From positions 434,001 to 498,000 of the forward strand of contig NZ_JAFMYW010000005.1 of assembly GCF_017353175.1 (NCBI RefSeq): 64,000 nt of DNA, read 5' to 3'. The notes beneath the pieces were generated by a model. It searched no databases. It was not told the origin of the DNA and saw only the letters and a list, made by a program, of their open reading frames with translations. This DNA is from Fibrella forsythiae. Lineage in GTDB: Bacteria > Bacteroidota > Bacteroidia > Cytophagales > Spirosomataceae. The position numbers were made by a program, and so were the translations under genes. Positions 35,492 through 44,176 of this stretch are shown here, piece by piece (the first letter of the stretch is position 1; each line of letters begins with the position of its first letter).

Positions 35492-36121
35492 TTAAACAAT
35501 TGACGGTTGCATCCCTTGGCCTTGGACAGGCCAAAAATGCTGAATATTGGAGCGGTCTACTTTCTTGTCGGCATGCCATAGATCGTAGTCACGCTGCAAT
35601 TTCAGCCAAAAGTCAGGCGTTGAACCGAACGCTTCCGCCAAACGAATAGCCATTTCAGAGCTAATACCTTGATGTTCGTTCAAGATATTTGATAAGGTTT
35701 TAGGCGTTGTTCCTAATCCCTTGGCCACTTCGCGGATGGTCAATTCTTGCCCGGTTTCTTCCATGATGCCTTCCATCATATCACGCAACATTGAACCGGC
35801 GTGGGGCGGTCTCATACCTCTCTTTATCATCTCGTCCTCCTTTTGATGGTAATCTGAATAATCAACGTCCGATGCGGTGGCATTAGCAAACCGGAAGATG
35901 ATCCGCCAATTACCGTTCACTTTCACAGCCCAAAAGCCTTTGTAATTGCCTGATAGTGGGTGCAAACCCCAGCCGACAATGTTCATATCGTTAATCTCTG
36001 TGGCTTCATTCAGCTTATAAAGGATGCGGCGGATTTTCTCGACATGATGGGGTTGCAGCTTTGATGGGTCATCATGTTCAAAGAAATGGCGCAAACCTTT
36101 ATGATGAAAACTATCTATCAT
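35492..36121 (-). CDS. HigB-HigA fusion (toxin and antitoxin in one frame)
   Basis: Residues 1-92 are a complete HigB/RelE-type toxin (GLRHFFEHDD, then MNIVGWGLHPLSGNYKGFW, NWRIIFRFANA, DVDYSDYH). Residues 98-209 are a complete HigA antitoxin with an HTH (LTIREVAKGLGTTPKTLSNILN). Normal HigB ends at about this YxDYH, and here codon 93 is CAA (35,843-35,845), one base from the stop TAA. Just behind it, AAGGAGG lies five bases before ATG 35,830, the normal HigA start, so free HigA may also be made. Free toxin would not be made unless the fusion is cleaved. Activity is not known. Confidence 0.88.
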   Translation of the reverse strand: MIDSFHHKGLRHFFEHDDPSKLQPHHVEKIRRILYKLNEATEINDMNIVGWGLHPLSGNYKGFWAVKVNGNWRIIFRFANATASDVDYSDYHQKEDEMIKRGMRPPHAGSMLRDMMEGIMEETGQELTIREVAKGLGTTPKTLSNILNEHQGISSEMAIRLAEAFGSTPDFWLKLQRDYDLWHADKKVDRSNIQHFWPVQGQGMQPSIV

Positions 36122-36170
36122 AACTCAATGATAACGCATAACGTTACGCGTTACAACCATAAACTTTAAT

Positions 36171-36563
36171 TCACAGCTCTGGCCCGTCGCGGTCATACCC
36201 TTTCTGTTGTTGTCGCTCCTGCTGTTTACGGCGGTATTTGGCCACCATCATTTCAGTCATCAAATCCTGATTGTCCGATATCTCCGGGGCGGGTGGTTTC
36301 TCCGGCTCTAGTTTACGCTCCGGGGTGGGTGTCTCTTTTAGAAGCACTTGTTTTTCTTTTTCAAAACGGGCTTTAACAGCTTTGACCTCCTGCGCGTGGG
36401 CCTTTTCCAGCCGTTCTAACTCTACGGCATATTTGGTTTGATCAAAGTGCTCTTGCTGCATCTGCTTGATACGTTCACAAGCCACATAATGATCTTGGTG
36501 CAGCTTGTTAAGCTGTTGATCCTGTGCCGCTAATAGATCGACATACGCCCGGTTAATAGACAT
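36171..36563 (-). CDS. Coiled-coil island protein with DRDGPEL tail
   Basis: The 130-residue protein is a charged coiled coil (about 15-85), then a Pro-rich hinge (PTPERKLEPEKPPAPEI) and a basic C-terminus KYRRKQQERQQQKGYDRDGPEL. No family recognised. A frameshifted partial copy of its C-terminus lies at 36,852-36,950, and the final DRDGPEL is related to the DRDxEP tails on the intact relaxase and on the small protein at 26,940-27,212. A mobilization accessory role is inferred from this. Confidence 0.62.
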   Translation of the reverse strand: MSINRAYVDLLAAQDQQLNKLHQDHYVACERIKQMQQEHFDQTKYAVELERLEKAHAQEVKAVKARFEKEKQVLLKETPTPERKLEPEKPPAPEISDNQDLMTEMMVAKYRRKQQERQQQKGYDRDGPEL

Positions 36564-36851
36564 GTTGAAAATAGGATTCGGGTTATGGTGCAGTAGTCAT
36601 AACAAAGGGGAAATATGGCATTCAAGATAGACTTTAAAGCGGGTAAACCCATTAAACCCGCTAACATGACAGCCACGACACAGCCGCGTGGGGGTTCGCT
36701 AACGAATGGGCCACGACATCCCCCATTAATCAGTGGCCACCTCAGTGCGTGGTGCATTATATGAACACATTAACAGGCCGTGGCTCTCCGATCAGGATTG
36801 CTTGACCGATACGATCGCTTGGGTCAAACGGCATAAAACAGCCTGATTAGA

Positions 36852-36950
36852 TCAGCTCTGGCCCATCTCGATCAGCCCCCGCTGGCGTTGCTTTTCCTCC
36901 TGTTTATGGCGGTATTCGAACACACTATCGGTCTCATTTTTATCCTCCAT
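36852..36950 (-). pseudogene. Partial duplicate of the coiled-coil protein C-terminus
   Basis: The 32-residue frame MEDKNETDSVFEYRHKQEE... parallels the last part of the 36,171-36,563 gene. One extra G in the GGGGG run at about 36,873-36,877 would restore ADRDGPEL, so I read it as a frameshifted copy and not a separate gene. It has lost the coiled-coil part. Confidence 0.6.
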
Positions 36951-37599
36951 TCTACCGAATCCTAATTTATAAGCCAGATACAAAGTCTTGGCTTTCTAAG
37001 AGAAGTTGAACTAAACCGTGAGTGACTCCAATAAATGGCAGCCACCCGGCGGGGGGGATCTCTGCTGGGTGATTTATAACAAAAAAGCAGACCAACATGA
37101 TTGGGCTGCTTTCCTCTTCTATCCACACCACCAGGGGTTCTCCCTGTTGATATAGTAAAGATACCAGTTTGAAGAAGTAATTGGCGTATAATTCTATAGG
37201 TCCCTTGAAGCAATCGCTTTAATGGTGATAGGGTAAAAACACAGCCCCCTGAACTGGATCTTCTTCGTACCTACCAATTAGGCCACCTGTTGTCATTTAT
37301 ATAGGTTGGAAGGGTGTTGAAGTACACGTCAATAGACTGAGCTCTAACCTATCTTTAGGGCGTGTAGTTCAGGTATTCATCAAGCTAAACCTCTTACGGC
37401 AATGGTAACCATAAACAACTGTACTTCGGAAATTTAGCTATGAATCAGACCTGGCAAATGAACAAGTTATAAGTAAAGCCAACCTGCTGATTAAAACTAA
37501 AAGCTGGGCTGTCACCGACTATTAGTCACTCTGATTCTGTGCAGGTTACCGCTTAGTAAAGATGCGGATACATGTAATGTCGTTAATAAATCGAATTTC

Positions 37600-37840
37600 T
37601 ACTTTTAGGGACTATCCACGATGTCCTAACATTTTGTTCGTATGCTGCCGATTGAACAAACGGTCGTATCAAATCAGTCTATTGTCAGACATTGGTTTGA
37701 TTCGGCTTCCGCGCGATTATCAGATTCTTGTATTGACACTGCGCTGCTTGTCCATCAGTTTTCTATGCCCCGTTGCTTTAACGTAAGGCAATGCTGGAAT
37801 TTTAGGCACGCTGATATACACTCACGCACCGCTTAAGTAG
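37600..37840 (+). pseudogene. Decayed 5' end of a VirD4-type coupling protein gene
   Basis: The words CCACGATGTCCTAA, then ATGCTGCCGATTGAACAA (37,641 on) align with CCACAACGTCCTAA and ATGCAGCCGATTGACCAG at the start of the coupling-protein pseudogene (44,868). In that frame MLPIEQ...QS...W...S follows MQPIDQ...QS...W...S. The likeness fades after about 200 bp. It seems to be what remains of a second coupling-protein gene, in front of module 1. Confidence 0.5.
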
Positions 37841-38091
37841 CATACCAATTTTTGCAAACTTAACACCAATCGCCAGGTCCATCAGGGTCGTCTATAGTCT
37901 CCTTTGCAACTCTGTCTGTCCTTTTACGGCCCACGCCGAATTGGTCTTGGTTATCGCCAGTCGGCTATTGCTAGCTGAACTGATGTTAACGGTACTGATA
38001 GATAGTAGTGAGTAAAATGAGCAGAATGGCTATCCATTCCTTTACGATCCAACTTTAAGCTAGTGAACAGAGCATTTCATTACATCTTTTT

Positions 38092-39606
38092 ATGGATGCA
38101 TATAATCTGGATCAACCGCTTATTGAACTCGTGTCCAATTCGACAAAAAGTAGTTGGACGGTACGCCATGCCGTGGAGGGCTGCGCCATTTTCGGTGGCA
38201 TCGGATCGGGCAAGACATCCGGGTCCGGTCGACTCCTGGCCCTGAAATACCTCGCGGCCGGTTTTGGTGGGCTGGTGCTTACGGTGAAGCCGGACGAAAA
38301 GGACATGTGGCATGAGTTCTGTCATCTAACAGGGCGAACTGACGATTTATTGATCATCGAACCGGGCGGACACCACTTTTTTAATTTTGTCACCTATGAA
38401 GCCACGCAGGTGTCGGGTGAAGACAACCTGACGGATAACGTGGTCGATGTGCTCAAGACTGTTATTCGGGCGGGCCAGGAACAAAGTGGCGGTCAGAGTG
38501 ATGATCCTTTCTGGGAAACCGCCCTGGACATGTTGATCTTCAACGTTATTGATCTCTGTAAGCTGGCATATGGGTATGTAACAGTAACGCACCTGTTTAA
38601 CATCGTGCAGACCATCCCGAGCAATAGTGAAGCCTTACATATGGAATCTGCGGAGAGTAAAGGCAAGCCCTTTCATTTAGCCTTTGAGACCGCCCGCACC
38701 TACGTGAATACCCAGATTGACGCCTGGTTTGCCAGTCTGCCGCCAGTCGATCAGGAACGGATGCAGGATCAGGCCGTTTTTGAACTGGAGGTGATTGAGG
38801 CGATTCCCGATGCCCGCTTACTGAAGCAACTCGATCAGTTCTTCTTTGACAATTTCATTCCGTTGTCGGACAAAACGCGCAGCGTCATTGACTTCACCTT
38901 TGCCGGGTTTCTCTTCCGGCTCCTGCGTGAACCGGTTTATTCCCTCTTCTGTAGGTACCCATCCACACTGACGCCGGAAGACAGCTTATCGGGTAAAATT
39001 ATACTGATCAATCTGCCGGTCAAAAAGTATCAAAAGGTGGGTCGGGATGTGCAGGTTCTCTTCAAATACGTCTGGCAACGGGCGATGGAGAAGCGCGATG
39101 TTAGACAGAATGGCCGTCCGGTTTTTCTTTGGGCGGATGAGGCCCAAAGTTTCATTCATGAGAAGGATGCCGAGTTCCAAGCAACAGCTCGAAGCAGCCG
39201 GGTGGCTACCGTTTACATCTCGCAAAACCTGCCCAATTACTACGCGTCGATGGGCGGTCAAAAATCCGACTATCGGGTCAAGGCCTTTCTGGGTACACTC
39301 GGCACCAAGCTCTTTCATGCCAACGCCGATAGCGAGACCAACAAGTACGGTTCGGAACTGATTGGGGAAGCCTTTTTTGAAGACCAATCCGAGAGCGTGA
39401 CCGTGTCGCAGAATTTCTCGCAAACACGGGGCCGGTCACTGAAACTGGAACGGGTAGTCCGTCCCGAAGAATTTGTGCGCCTGCGGACGGGTGGCCCCAA
39501 AAATAATTTGCGCGTGGAAGGCTACATGCACAGGCAGGGCGAAGGATTTGCCAGTGGCTTTAACCACATCAAAATGACCTTCGATCAAGGCTATCAACCC
39601 AAATAA
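38092..39606 (+). CDS. TraD/TraG-like coupling ATPase (T4CP-type)
   Basis: The 504-residue protein has Walker A GGIGSGKTSGSG (about 34-45) near the N-terminus, LVLTVKPDEKDMW, and Walker B FLWADEAQSFI (about 343-353), followed by SRVATVYISQNLPNYYASMGG as in TraM-recognition domains of VirD4/TraD coupling proteins. It lacks the N-terminal membrane helices of VirD4. It should use ATP to pass the relaxase-DNA complex to a mating pore. The membrane protein gene 35 bp downstream may supply the missing anchor. It heads module 1, with the MobF relaxase. Confidence 0.85.
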   Translation: MDAYNLDQPLIELVSNSTKSSWTVRHAVEGCAIFGGIGSGKTSGSGRLLALKYLAAGFGGLVLTVKPDEKDMWHEFCHLTGRTDDLLIIEPGGHHFFNFVTYEATQVSGEDNLTDNVVDVLKTVIRAGQEQSGGQSDDPFWETALDMLIFNVIDLCKLAYGYVTVTHLFNIVQTIPSNSEALHMESAESKGKPFHLAFETARTYVNTQIDAWFASLPPVDQERMQDQAVFELEVIEAIPDARLLKQLDQFFFDNFIPLSDKTRSVIDFTFAGFLFRLLREPVYSLFCRYPSTLTPEDSLSGKIILINLPVKKYQKVGRDVQVLFKYVWQRAMEKRDVRQNGRPVFLWADEAQSFIHEKDAEFQATARSSRVATVYISQNLPNYYASMGGQKSDYRVKAFLGTLGTKLFHANADSETNKYGSELIGEAFFEDQSESVTVSQNFSQTRGRSLKLERVVRPEEFVRLRTGGPKNNLRVEGYMHRQGEGFASGFNHIKMTFDQGYQPK

Positions 39607-39640
39607 GCATATCAATCACAACCCCTAAATCGAATCACTT

Positions 39641-40411
39641 ATGAAACGCTCTACGCATTATTTCAAAACAATGTACCGTCGGCGCAACGTTATCAAGGAA
39701 GCCCTTCTTGCCTTTTTTCTGGGCTTGAGTTCCTGGCCGCGTATGTTGCTGGAGGTGCCCATCCGGCGGAATTTCGGAGAACGGTATTTCAAATTTTCGA
39801 CGGCAGTGATCATCACCGTAATCCTAGCCTTGACCCCCATTTCATGGATCGAAGGCACCCGCCGTTTTTATGGAGGCAGTAATGGTAGTGCATTTTTGGG
39901 GTCATATCTGACTTGGTACGCCTACCTAGCTTACTTTTTCTATTGTGCTCTTCAACGGCGTGAAGAGATTAAACGATTGCCCGGCGTATTTGATTTTGCC
40001 CGGTTCAGTCTATCAACAGGCCTCATTAATCGTTTTTTTTATGAATTCGAAATTAACGGTCGACGCTTCAGTGTGCGCACAATTGAGACCGTTTTGGAAC
40101 CTAGCCTCTTTTTTATTGCAGGAATGGTCTTATGGTTTTCCACTCAGCCTATCGGCTTCGTCCTATTAATCTGTAGTATCTTTTACTCGTTCAGTTATAT
40201 AGCCGCTTACACGGAGGGTGATAATTTTTTAATGGATAAGATCGATGAGCGCATCTGTAACGAGGAGCTTGTCAATGCCTTTATCAACGATACTAGTCCG
40301 GAAGAATCACGGGGGTTCAATTTCTATGGCCGTCGTCCAGCTGACCCAGATGCGCGGCGGCAGATGGCTAACCTGTTTGTAGCGGATGACGAAATCGTCG
40401 AAGCCATGTAG
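39641..40411 (+). CDS. Membrane protein of the mobilization module
   Basis: The 256-residue protein has about four hydrophobic segments (roughly 51-70, 84-106, 153-170, 175-195), basic ends and an acidic C-terminal tail (LFVADDEIVEAM). It begins MKRSTHYFKTMYRRRN. No family recognised. It sits between the T4CP-like ATPase (35 bp) and the MobF relaxase on the same strand. As the ATPase lacks membrane helices, this protein may anchor it, an inference from the neighbourhood. Confidence 0.65.
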   Translation: MKRSTHYFKTMYRRRNVIKEALLAFFLGLSSWPRMLLEVPIRRNFGERYFKFSTAVIITVILALTPISWIEGTRRFYGGSNGSAFLGSYLTWYAYLAYFFYCALQRREEIKRLPGVFDFARFSLSTGLINRFFYEFEINGRRFSVRTIETVLEPSLFFIAGMVLWFSTQPIGFVLLICSIFYSFSYIAAYTEGDNFLMDKIDERICNEELVNAFINDTSPEESRGFNFYGRRPADPDARRQMANLFVADDEIVEAM

Positions 40412-40579
40412 CCTTAGGCTGTGCTAAGGGCATAGGTCTGATGCTAACTGATTAACCGGTCCTATCATTCCACCCTGCACTGCTCCTCGTACTGAACAAC
40501 GTTACTAGTGATGCACTACATCAAACGAAAGACCAATCCGGTGCGGGGTAACAAACAACCAGTGTAAACTGATCACCGC

Positions 40580-43324
40580 ATGATCAGACTCATTCAAGCC
40601 AGTTCAGCCGCCCATGCCAAAGCGTACTTTTCCGATGCGCTTTCTAAAGCGGACTATTACCTGAACGATCAGGAGCTGCAAGGACAGATGCGCGGGAAAC
40701 TAGCTGATCGGTTAGGGCTGGCTGGTCCCGTCTTCAAAGACACGTTTTTTGCCCTATGCGAAAACCTGAACCCGGGGACTGGAGAGGCTTTAACACCCCG
40801 GACAAAAGACAATCGGGTGACGGGCTGGGACTGTAATTTCCATGTGCCTAAGTCGGTGAGCATCCTGCACGGCCTGTCGAATGACGATCACATTCTGGAT
40901 GCGTTTCGCGAGAGTGTCCGGCAAACGATGGACGATATAGAGCAGGATGTCAAAACACGGGTTCGGAAGGACAAAGCCCAGGATGAGCGGGTAACGGGTG
41001 AACTACTGTACAGTGAATTTGTGCACCAGACGGCCCGGCCCGTCGATGGGCAGTTACCTGATCCGCATCTGCATGCGCATTGCTTCATCTTTAATGCCAC
41101 CTGGGATGACACCGAGCAGCAGATCAAGTCGGCCCGCCTCCGCGATATCTATCTGGATTTGCCTTACTACCATGCCCGGTTTCACAAACGGCTGTCGGAC
41201 AAGTTGATCGAACAGGGGTATCAGGTTCGCCGGACGACTCAATCATTTGAGGTGGAAGGGGTGCCCCAAAAGGTCATTGATCTGTTTTCCAAGCGGACCG
41301 ATGAGATTGGCCGGGTTGCCAAAGAAAAAGGGATTACTGACCCCAACCAGTTGGATGAACTGGGAGCCCGGACACGCGCTAAAAAACAGAAAGGGCATTC
41401 AATGGCCGAGCTCAAAACGGAGTGGCGGCGGCAGATCAGTGAACTGAAGCAGGACGATCAGGAGGCGGGGAAGCGTATTTTACGTTATGCCCCGACGAAA
41501 GAACCAAGCATACTGACCCCTGAACAATGTGTGGATCATGCTCTGCAACATGACTTTGAACGAGCGTCTGTCAAGCAGAACCGTCGGTTACTGGTAACAG
41601 CTTACCGGCAGGCCTTGGGTCACAAAAATGTAACCCTTGATGGCATTACCGAGCAGCTTACAAATGACGCGCGATTGATTCATGTGCAGGATAGTGGACG
41701 AACTATGTGTACAACCCGCGAGGTGCTGTCGGAAGAACAACGCATGGTCAGACTGGCCCAGCAGGGACAAGGCAAGCTGAAGCCACTTTATACGCAGGCT
41801 CCCGACCTGACACTGGATGGACAACAGGCCGCTGCGGTAAACCATGTCCTGACGACCCCGCACCGCGTTTCCATTATCCGGGGTGTGGCCGGGTCGGGTA
41901 AAACGACGTTGATGGGCGAAGCCATCAATTGGATGGAAAAGGCAGGCAAGCACGTGACAGTTGTTGCTCCCACGGCTGAAGCTGCTCGGGGCGTCTTGCG
42001 TAACGAAGGGTTTGCAGCCGCCAACACGGTTGCCAATCTGCTCCATGACAAAGCCCGCCAGCAGATGTTGGCAGGGCAGATTTTGTGGGTTGATGAGGCT
42101 GGCCTATTAGGGACAAAAGACATGAGTGCCCTGCTTGAGTTGGCCACACAGCAGAATGCACGGCTCATCCTAGGTGGGGATACCCGCCAGCACGCCAGCG
42201 TCATTCGCGGTGACGCGTTACGCATTCTTAATACGGTGGGTGGCATTCAAACGGCTGAGGTCAGCAAGATTTACCGCCAGCGTCATGCGCCTTATCGCGC
42301 TGCGGTAGAAGATCTTTCCAAAGGGGATGTGAGCAGTGCTTTTATAAAACTGGACAGCATGGGATCAATTCAAAGCATTGATCCACTCAAACCCAATGAA
42401 GCGTTAGTTAAAGATTATGTGGAGGCCAGACGAAAGGGGAAATCAGCTCTGGTTGTATCCCCAACCCACAAGCAAGGGGATGAGGTGACCGATTCCATCC
42501 GCCAGAAGCTGAAAGCCAGTGGCATGCTGGGCAAGCGGGAGATTAAAGCTGACCGGTTGTCCAGTCTCAATCTGACGGAAGCGCAAAAGGGTGACTGGCG
42601 CAATTTGCAGGTCGGACAAATCATTCAGTTCAACCAGAACCGCCCGGGTATCGGGCGGGGAAGCGTGTGGACGGTGGCCAGCAGTACGGATAAAGGCGTC
42701 CTGATCCAAAATGACGAGCAGCAAACCATTCCCCTGCCCTTAACCAATAGTCGGGATTATGATGTATATCACAAATCGGAGATCAGCCTAGCAAAGAGGG
42801 ATGCTGTCCGCATTACCCGGAACGGCTTTGACCAGGACAAAAATCGGCTGAATAACGGCCAGTTGTTAGACGTGGTTTCAGTCAGCAAGCAGGGTGATGT
42901 GGTGCTGCGTAATACCATCAGCAAAGCCACGTATAGGCTGGATAAGAGCTACGGTCATATCGCGCACGCCTATTGCATTACCTCGCACGCTGCGCAAGGC
43001 AAAACGGTGGATGAGGTATTTATCTCACAGCCTGCTTCTACGTTTGCGGCGACTGATGCCAAGCAATTGTATGTGTCAGTGTCGCGGGGCCGGGATCGGG
43101 CGCGCATTTACACCGATGACAAGGAGCAGCTACTCATGCAGGCGTCCCGCTTGGGGGAGCGTCAGTCCGCTTTAGAATTAGTGAAGCGAAAAAATCTAAC
43201 AATGGAGACGATCAAGCACCAGTTGCATAATAAACCGGCACAAACCGTTGAGCCGAAAAGCAAGCCTGTCGATAAACTAACGCCAAACCGTCCTAAAGAC
43301 CGCGATCATGAACCAAGGCTTTAA
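40580..43324 (+). CDS. MobF family relaxase-helicase (TraI/TrwC-like), intact
   Basis: The 914-residue protein has an N-terminal TrwC relaxase domain with tandem tyrosines in ADYYLNDQ (about 25-28) and the metal-binding histidines PDPHLHAHCFIFN (about 160-172). A RecD-like helicase follows with Walker A GVAGSGKTTLMGEA (about 433-446), Walker B ILWVDEAGLLG and the C-terminal SHAAQGKTVDEVFISQ motif. It nicks plasmid DNA at oriT and unwinds it during transfer. It ends KDRDHEPRL, a tail shared with two small island proteins. The next gene starts 17 bp before its stop. Confidence 0.95.
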   Translation: MIRLIQASSAAHAKAYFSDALSKADYYLNDQELQGQMRGKLADRLGLAGPVFKDTFFALCENLNPGTGEALTPRTKDNRVTGWDCNFHVPKSVSILHGLSNDDHILDAFRESVRQTMDDIEQDVKTRVRKDKAQDERVTGELLYSEFVHQTARPVDGQLPDPHLHAHCFIFNATWDDTEQQIKSARLRDIYLDLPYYHARFHKRLSDKLIEQGYQVRRTTQSFEVEGVPQKVIDLFSKRTDEIGRVAKEKGITDPNQLDELGARTRAKKQKGHSMAELKTEWRRQISELKQDDQEAGKRILRYAPTKEPSILTPEQCVDHALQHDFERASVKQNRRLLVTAYRQALGHKNVTLDGITEQLTNDARLIHVQDSGRTMCTTREVLSEEQRMVRLAQQGQGKLKPLYTQAPDLTLDGQQAAAVNHVLTTPHRVSIIRGVAGSGKTTLMGEAINWMEKAGKHVTVVAPTAEAARGVLRNEGFAAANTVANLLHDKARQQMLAGQILWVDEAGLLGTKDMSALLELATQQNARLILGGDTRQHASVIRGDALRILNTVGGIQTAEVSKIYRQRHAPYRAAVEDLSKGDVSSAFIKLDSMGSIQSIDPLKPNEALVKDYVEARRKGKSALVVSPTHKQGDEVTDSIRQKLKASGMLGKREIKADRLSSLNLTEAQKGDWRNLQVGQIIQFNQNRPGIGRGSVWTVASSTDKGVLIQNDEQQTIPLPLTNSRDYDVYHKSEISLAKRDAVRITRNGFDQDKNRLNNGQLLDVVSVSKQGDVVLRNTISKATYRLDKSYGHIAHAYCITSHAAQGKTVDEVFISQPASTFAATDAKQLYVSVSRGRDRARIYTDDKEQLLMQASRLGERQSALELVKRKNLTMETIKHQLHNKPAQTVEPKSKPVDKLTPNRPKDRDHEPRL

Positions 43325-43697
43325 ATTGCGTTTTGACCAGATGCGCGAGAATGACCCGACCTCGGTGAATGAGAGTGGTCAGGATATGGCTCAACTCTAC
43401 GCAACAGCAGGGCACATCCGCAACATCTGCTTTGCTTGGCCCGACGGGAAAAAAGCATTTTTCAATTACGCCTACTTAATTGCCACGGAGTTTGAGCCAA
43501 ACGCGGAGCAGAATCTGATCAAGCTTAATTTTTCGTCTCATCAGGTCAGCCTGTCTGGCTACCATCTGGAATCGCTATTCATGGCACTGCTTGACCATCT
43601 ACCGCGTATTGTGACAGTCCAAGATGCCCGCTATGCGCTGACGGACGAGACCCAAGTCCCAATCGTGGTAGACATTAAGCTCATCACAGAAAATTGA
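43308..43697 (+). CDS. Small protein overlapping the relaxase gene, module 1
   Basis: The 129-residue protein starts inside the relaxase gene and overlaps it by 17 bp. It has no signal or membrane segment; landmarks are NICFAWPDGKKAFFNYAYLI, IKLNFSSHQVSLSGYHLESLF and YALTDETQ. A clear paralogue with the same overlap follows the second relaxase (52,301-52,705), so the arrangement is conserved within the module. No family recognised. It probably binds or regulates the relaxase, an inference from the conserved coupling. Confidence 0.75.
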   Translation: MNQGFKLRFDQMRENDPTSVNESGQDMAQLYATAGHIRNICFAWPDGKKAFFNYAYLIATEFEPNAEQNLIKLNFSSHQVSLSGYHLESLFMALLDHLPRIVTVQDARYALTDETQVPIVVDIKLITEN

Positions 43698-43879
43698 TGA
43701 AGTTCACAGCCATGTATCTAAACAATGGATGTATAAAAGCGATCACTCGTGGTCTAAACTTTCCAAAAGTGGACAATCTTTATTGGCGTTTTCGCTTTAG
43801 ACATTTTGGGGTCTTTCTTGATCGCGCTCCTGACGGTGAGTTACCAGAGCATCAAAGTTGCCCTGATAGAACCAGTTGA
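43697..43879 (+). CDS. Possible small ORF
   Basis: About 60 residues, with an ATG overlapping the previous stop by one base (TGATG). No family likeness. It ends before a terminator-like hairpin. The position fits translational coupling, but the composition is not distinctive, so this is a weak call. Confidence 0.25.
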   Translation: MKFTAMYLNNGCIKAITRGLNFPKVDNLYWRFRFRHFGVFLDRAPDGELPEHQSCPDRTS

Positions 43880-43933
43880 GTCATTGAGATCCAGTGAAAC
43901 AGAATTGTTCTGTTACGGAATTGGCTTAAAGTA

Positions 43934-43962
43934 AAGCCGGGCAGTTTATCACTGCCCGGCTT
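43934..43962. terminator. Hairpin terminator between convergent genes
   Basis: Arms AAGCCGGGCAG and CTGCCCGGCTT (43,934-43,944 and 43,952-43,962) with a 7-nt loop. It sits between module 1 and the minus-strand small gene that ends at 43,970. Confidence 0.85.
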
Positions 43963-43969
43963 GGTTGAC

Positions 43970-44176
43970 TTAGTCCGTTTTAGGCTTGTTCTTACGGATG
44001 GTGACCGGAATGTCTTGGCCCAGAATCGATAAAGACAGATTCAAGCCGTCCTTATCACCATGTTCCCAAGCCGCCCCGACTCTGATCCAGTCCGGCTTAT
44101 CTGCGCCGTCCTTGAGTTTCACCATGTAAACCGTATGGGTTGGGGCTTTGGACGTGGTTTCGGTTTGAGTTGTCAT
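43970..44176 (-). CDS. Small island protein of unknown function
   Basis: Started at ATG 44,176, with AAAGGAG eight bases before it; the longer frame to 44,254 has no such site. The 68-residue protein has strands THTVYMVKLK, WIRVGAAWEHGDKDGLNLSLSILG and a basic C-terminus (IRKNKPKTD). This resembles small single-domain proteins of conjugative plasmids (DUF736-like), but the match is weak. It faces module 1 and is downstream of a hairpin pair that may be oriT. Confidence 0.65.
   Translation of the reverse strand: MTTQTETTSKAPTHTVYMVKLKDGADKPDWIRVGAAWEHGDKDGLNLSLSILGQDIPVTIRKNKPKTD

Larger units (their letters stand above)
36564..38091. other. Gene-poor region with gene relics
   Basis: This 1.5-kb stretch has no intact gene with family support. 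It contains a possible 49-codon ORF (36,615-36,764, + strand, with AAAGGGG before ATG), the C-terminal relic at 36,852-36,950 and a decayed copy of the coupling-protein gene start at about 37,600-37,840. It looks like the scar of rearranged mobilization modules. Confidence 0.5.

Noticed and set aside
36962-37213. 83-residue ORF on the minus strand in the relic region
   Set aside because: No motif and no ribosome-binding site, in a stretch with several decayed sequences.
37562-37836. Two short overlapping ORFs on the + strand
   Set aside because: They fall on the decayed copy of the coupling-protein gene and are not separate genes.
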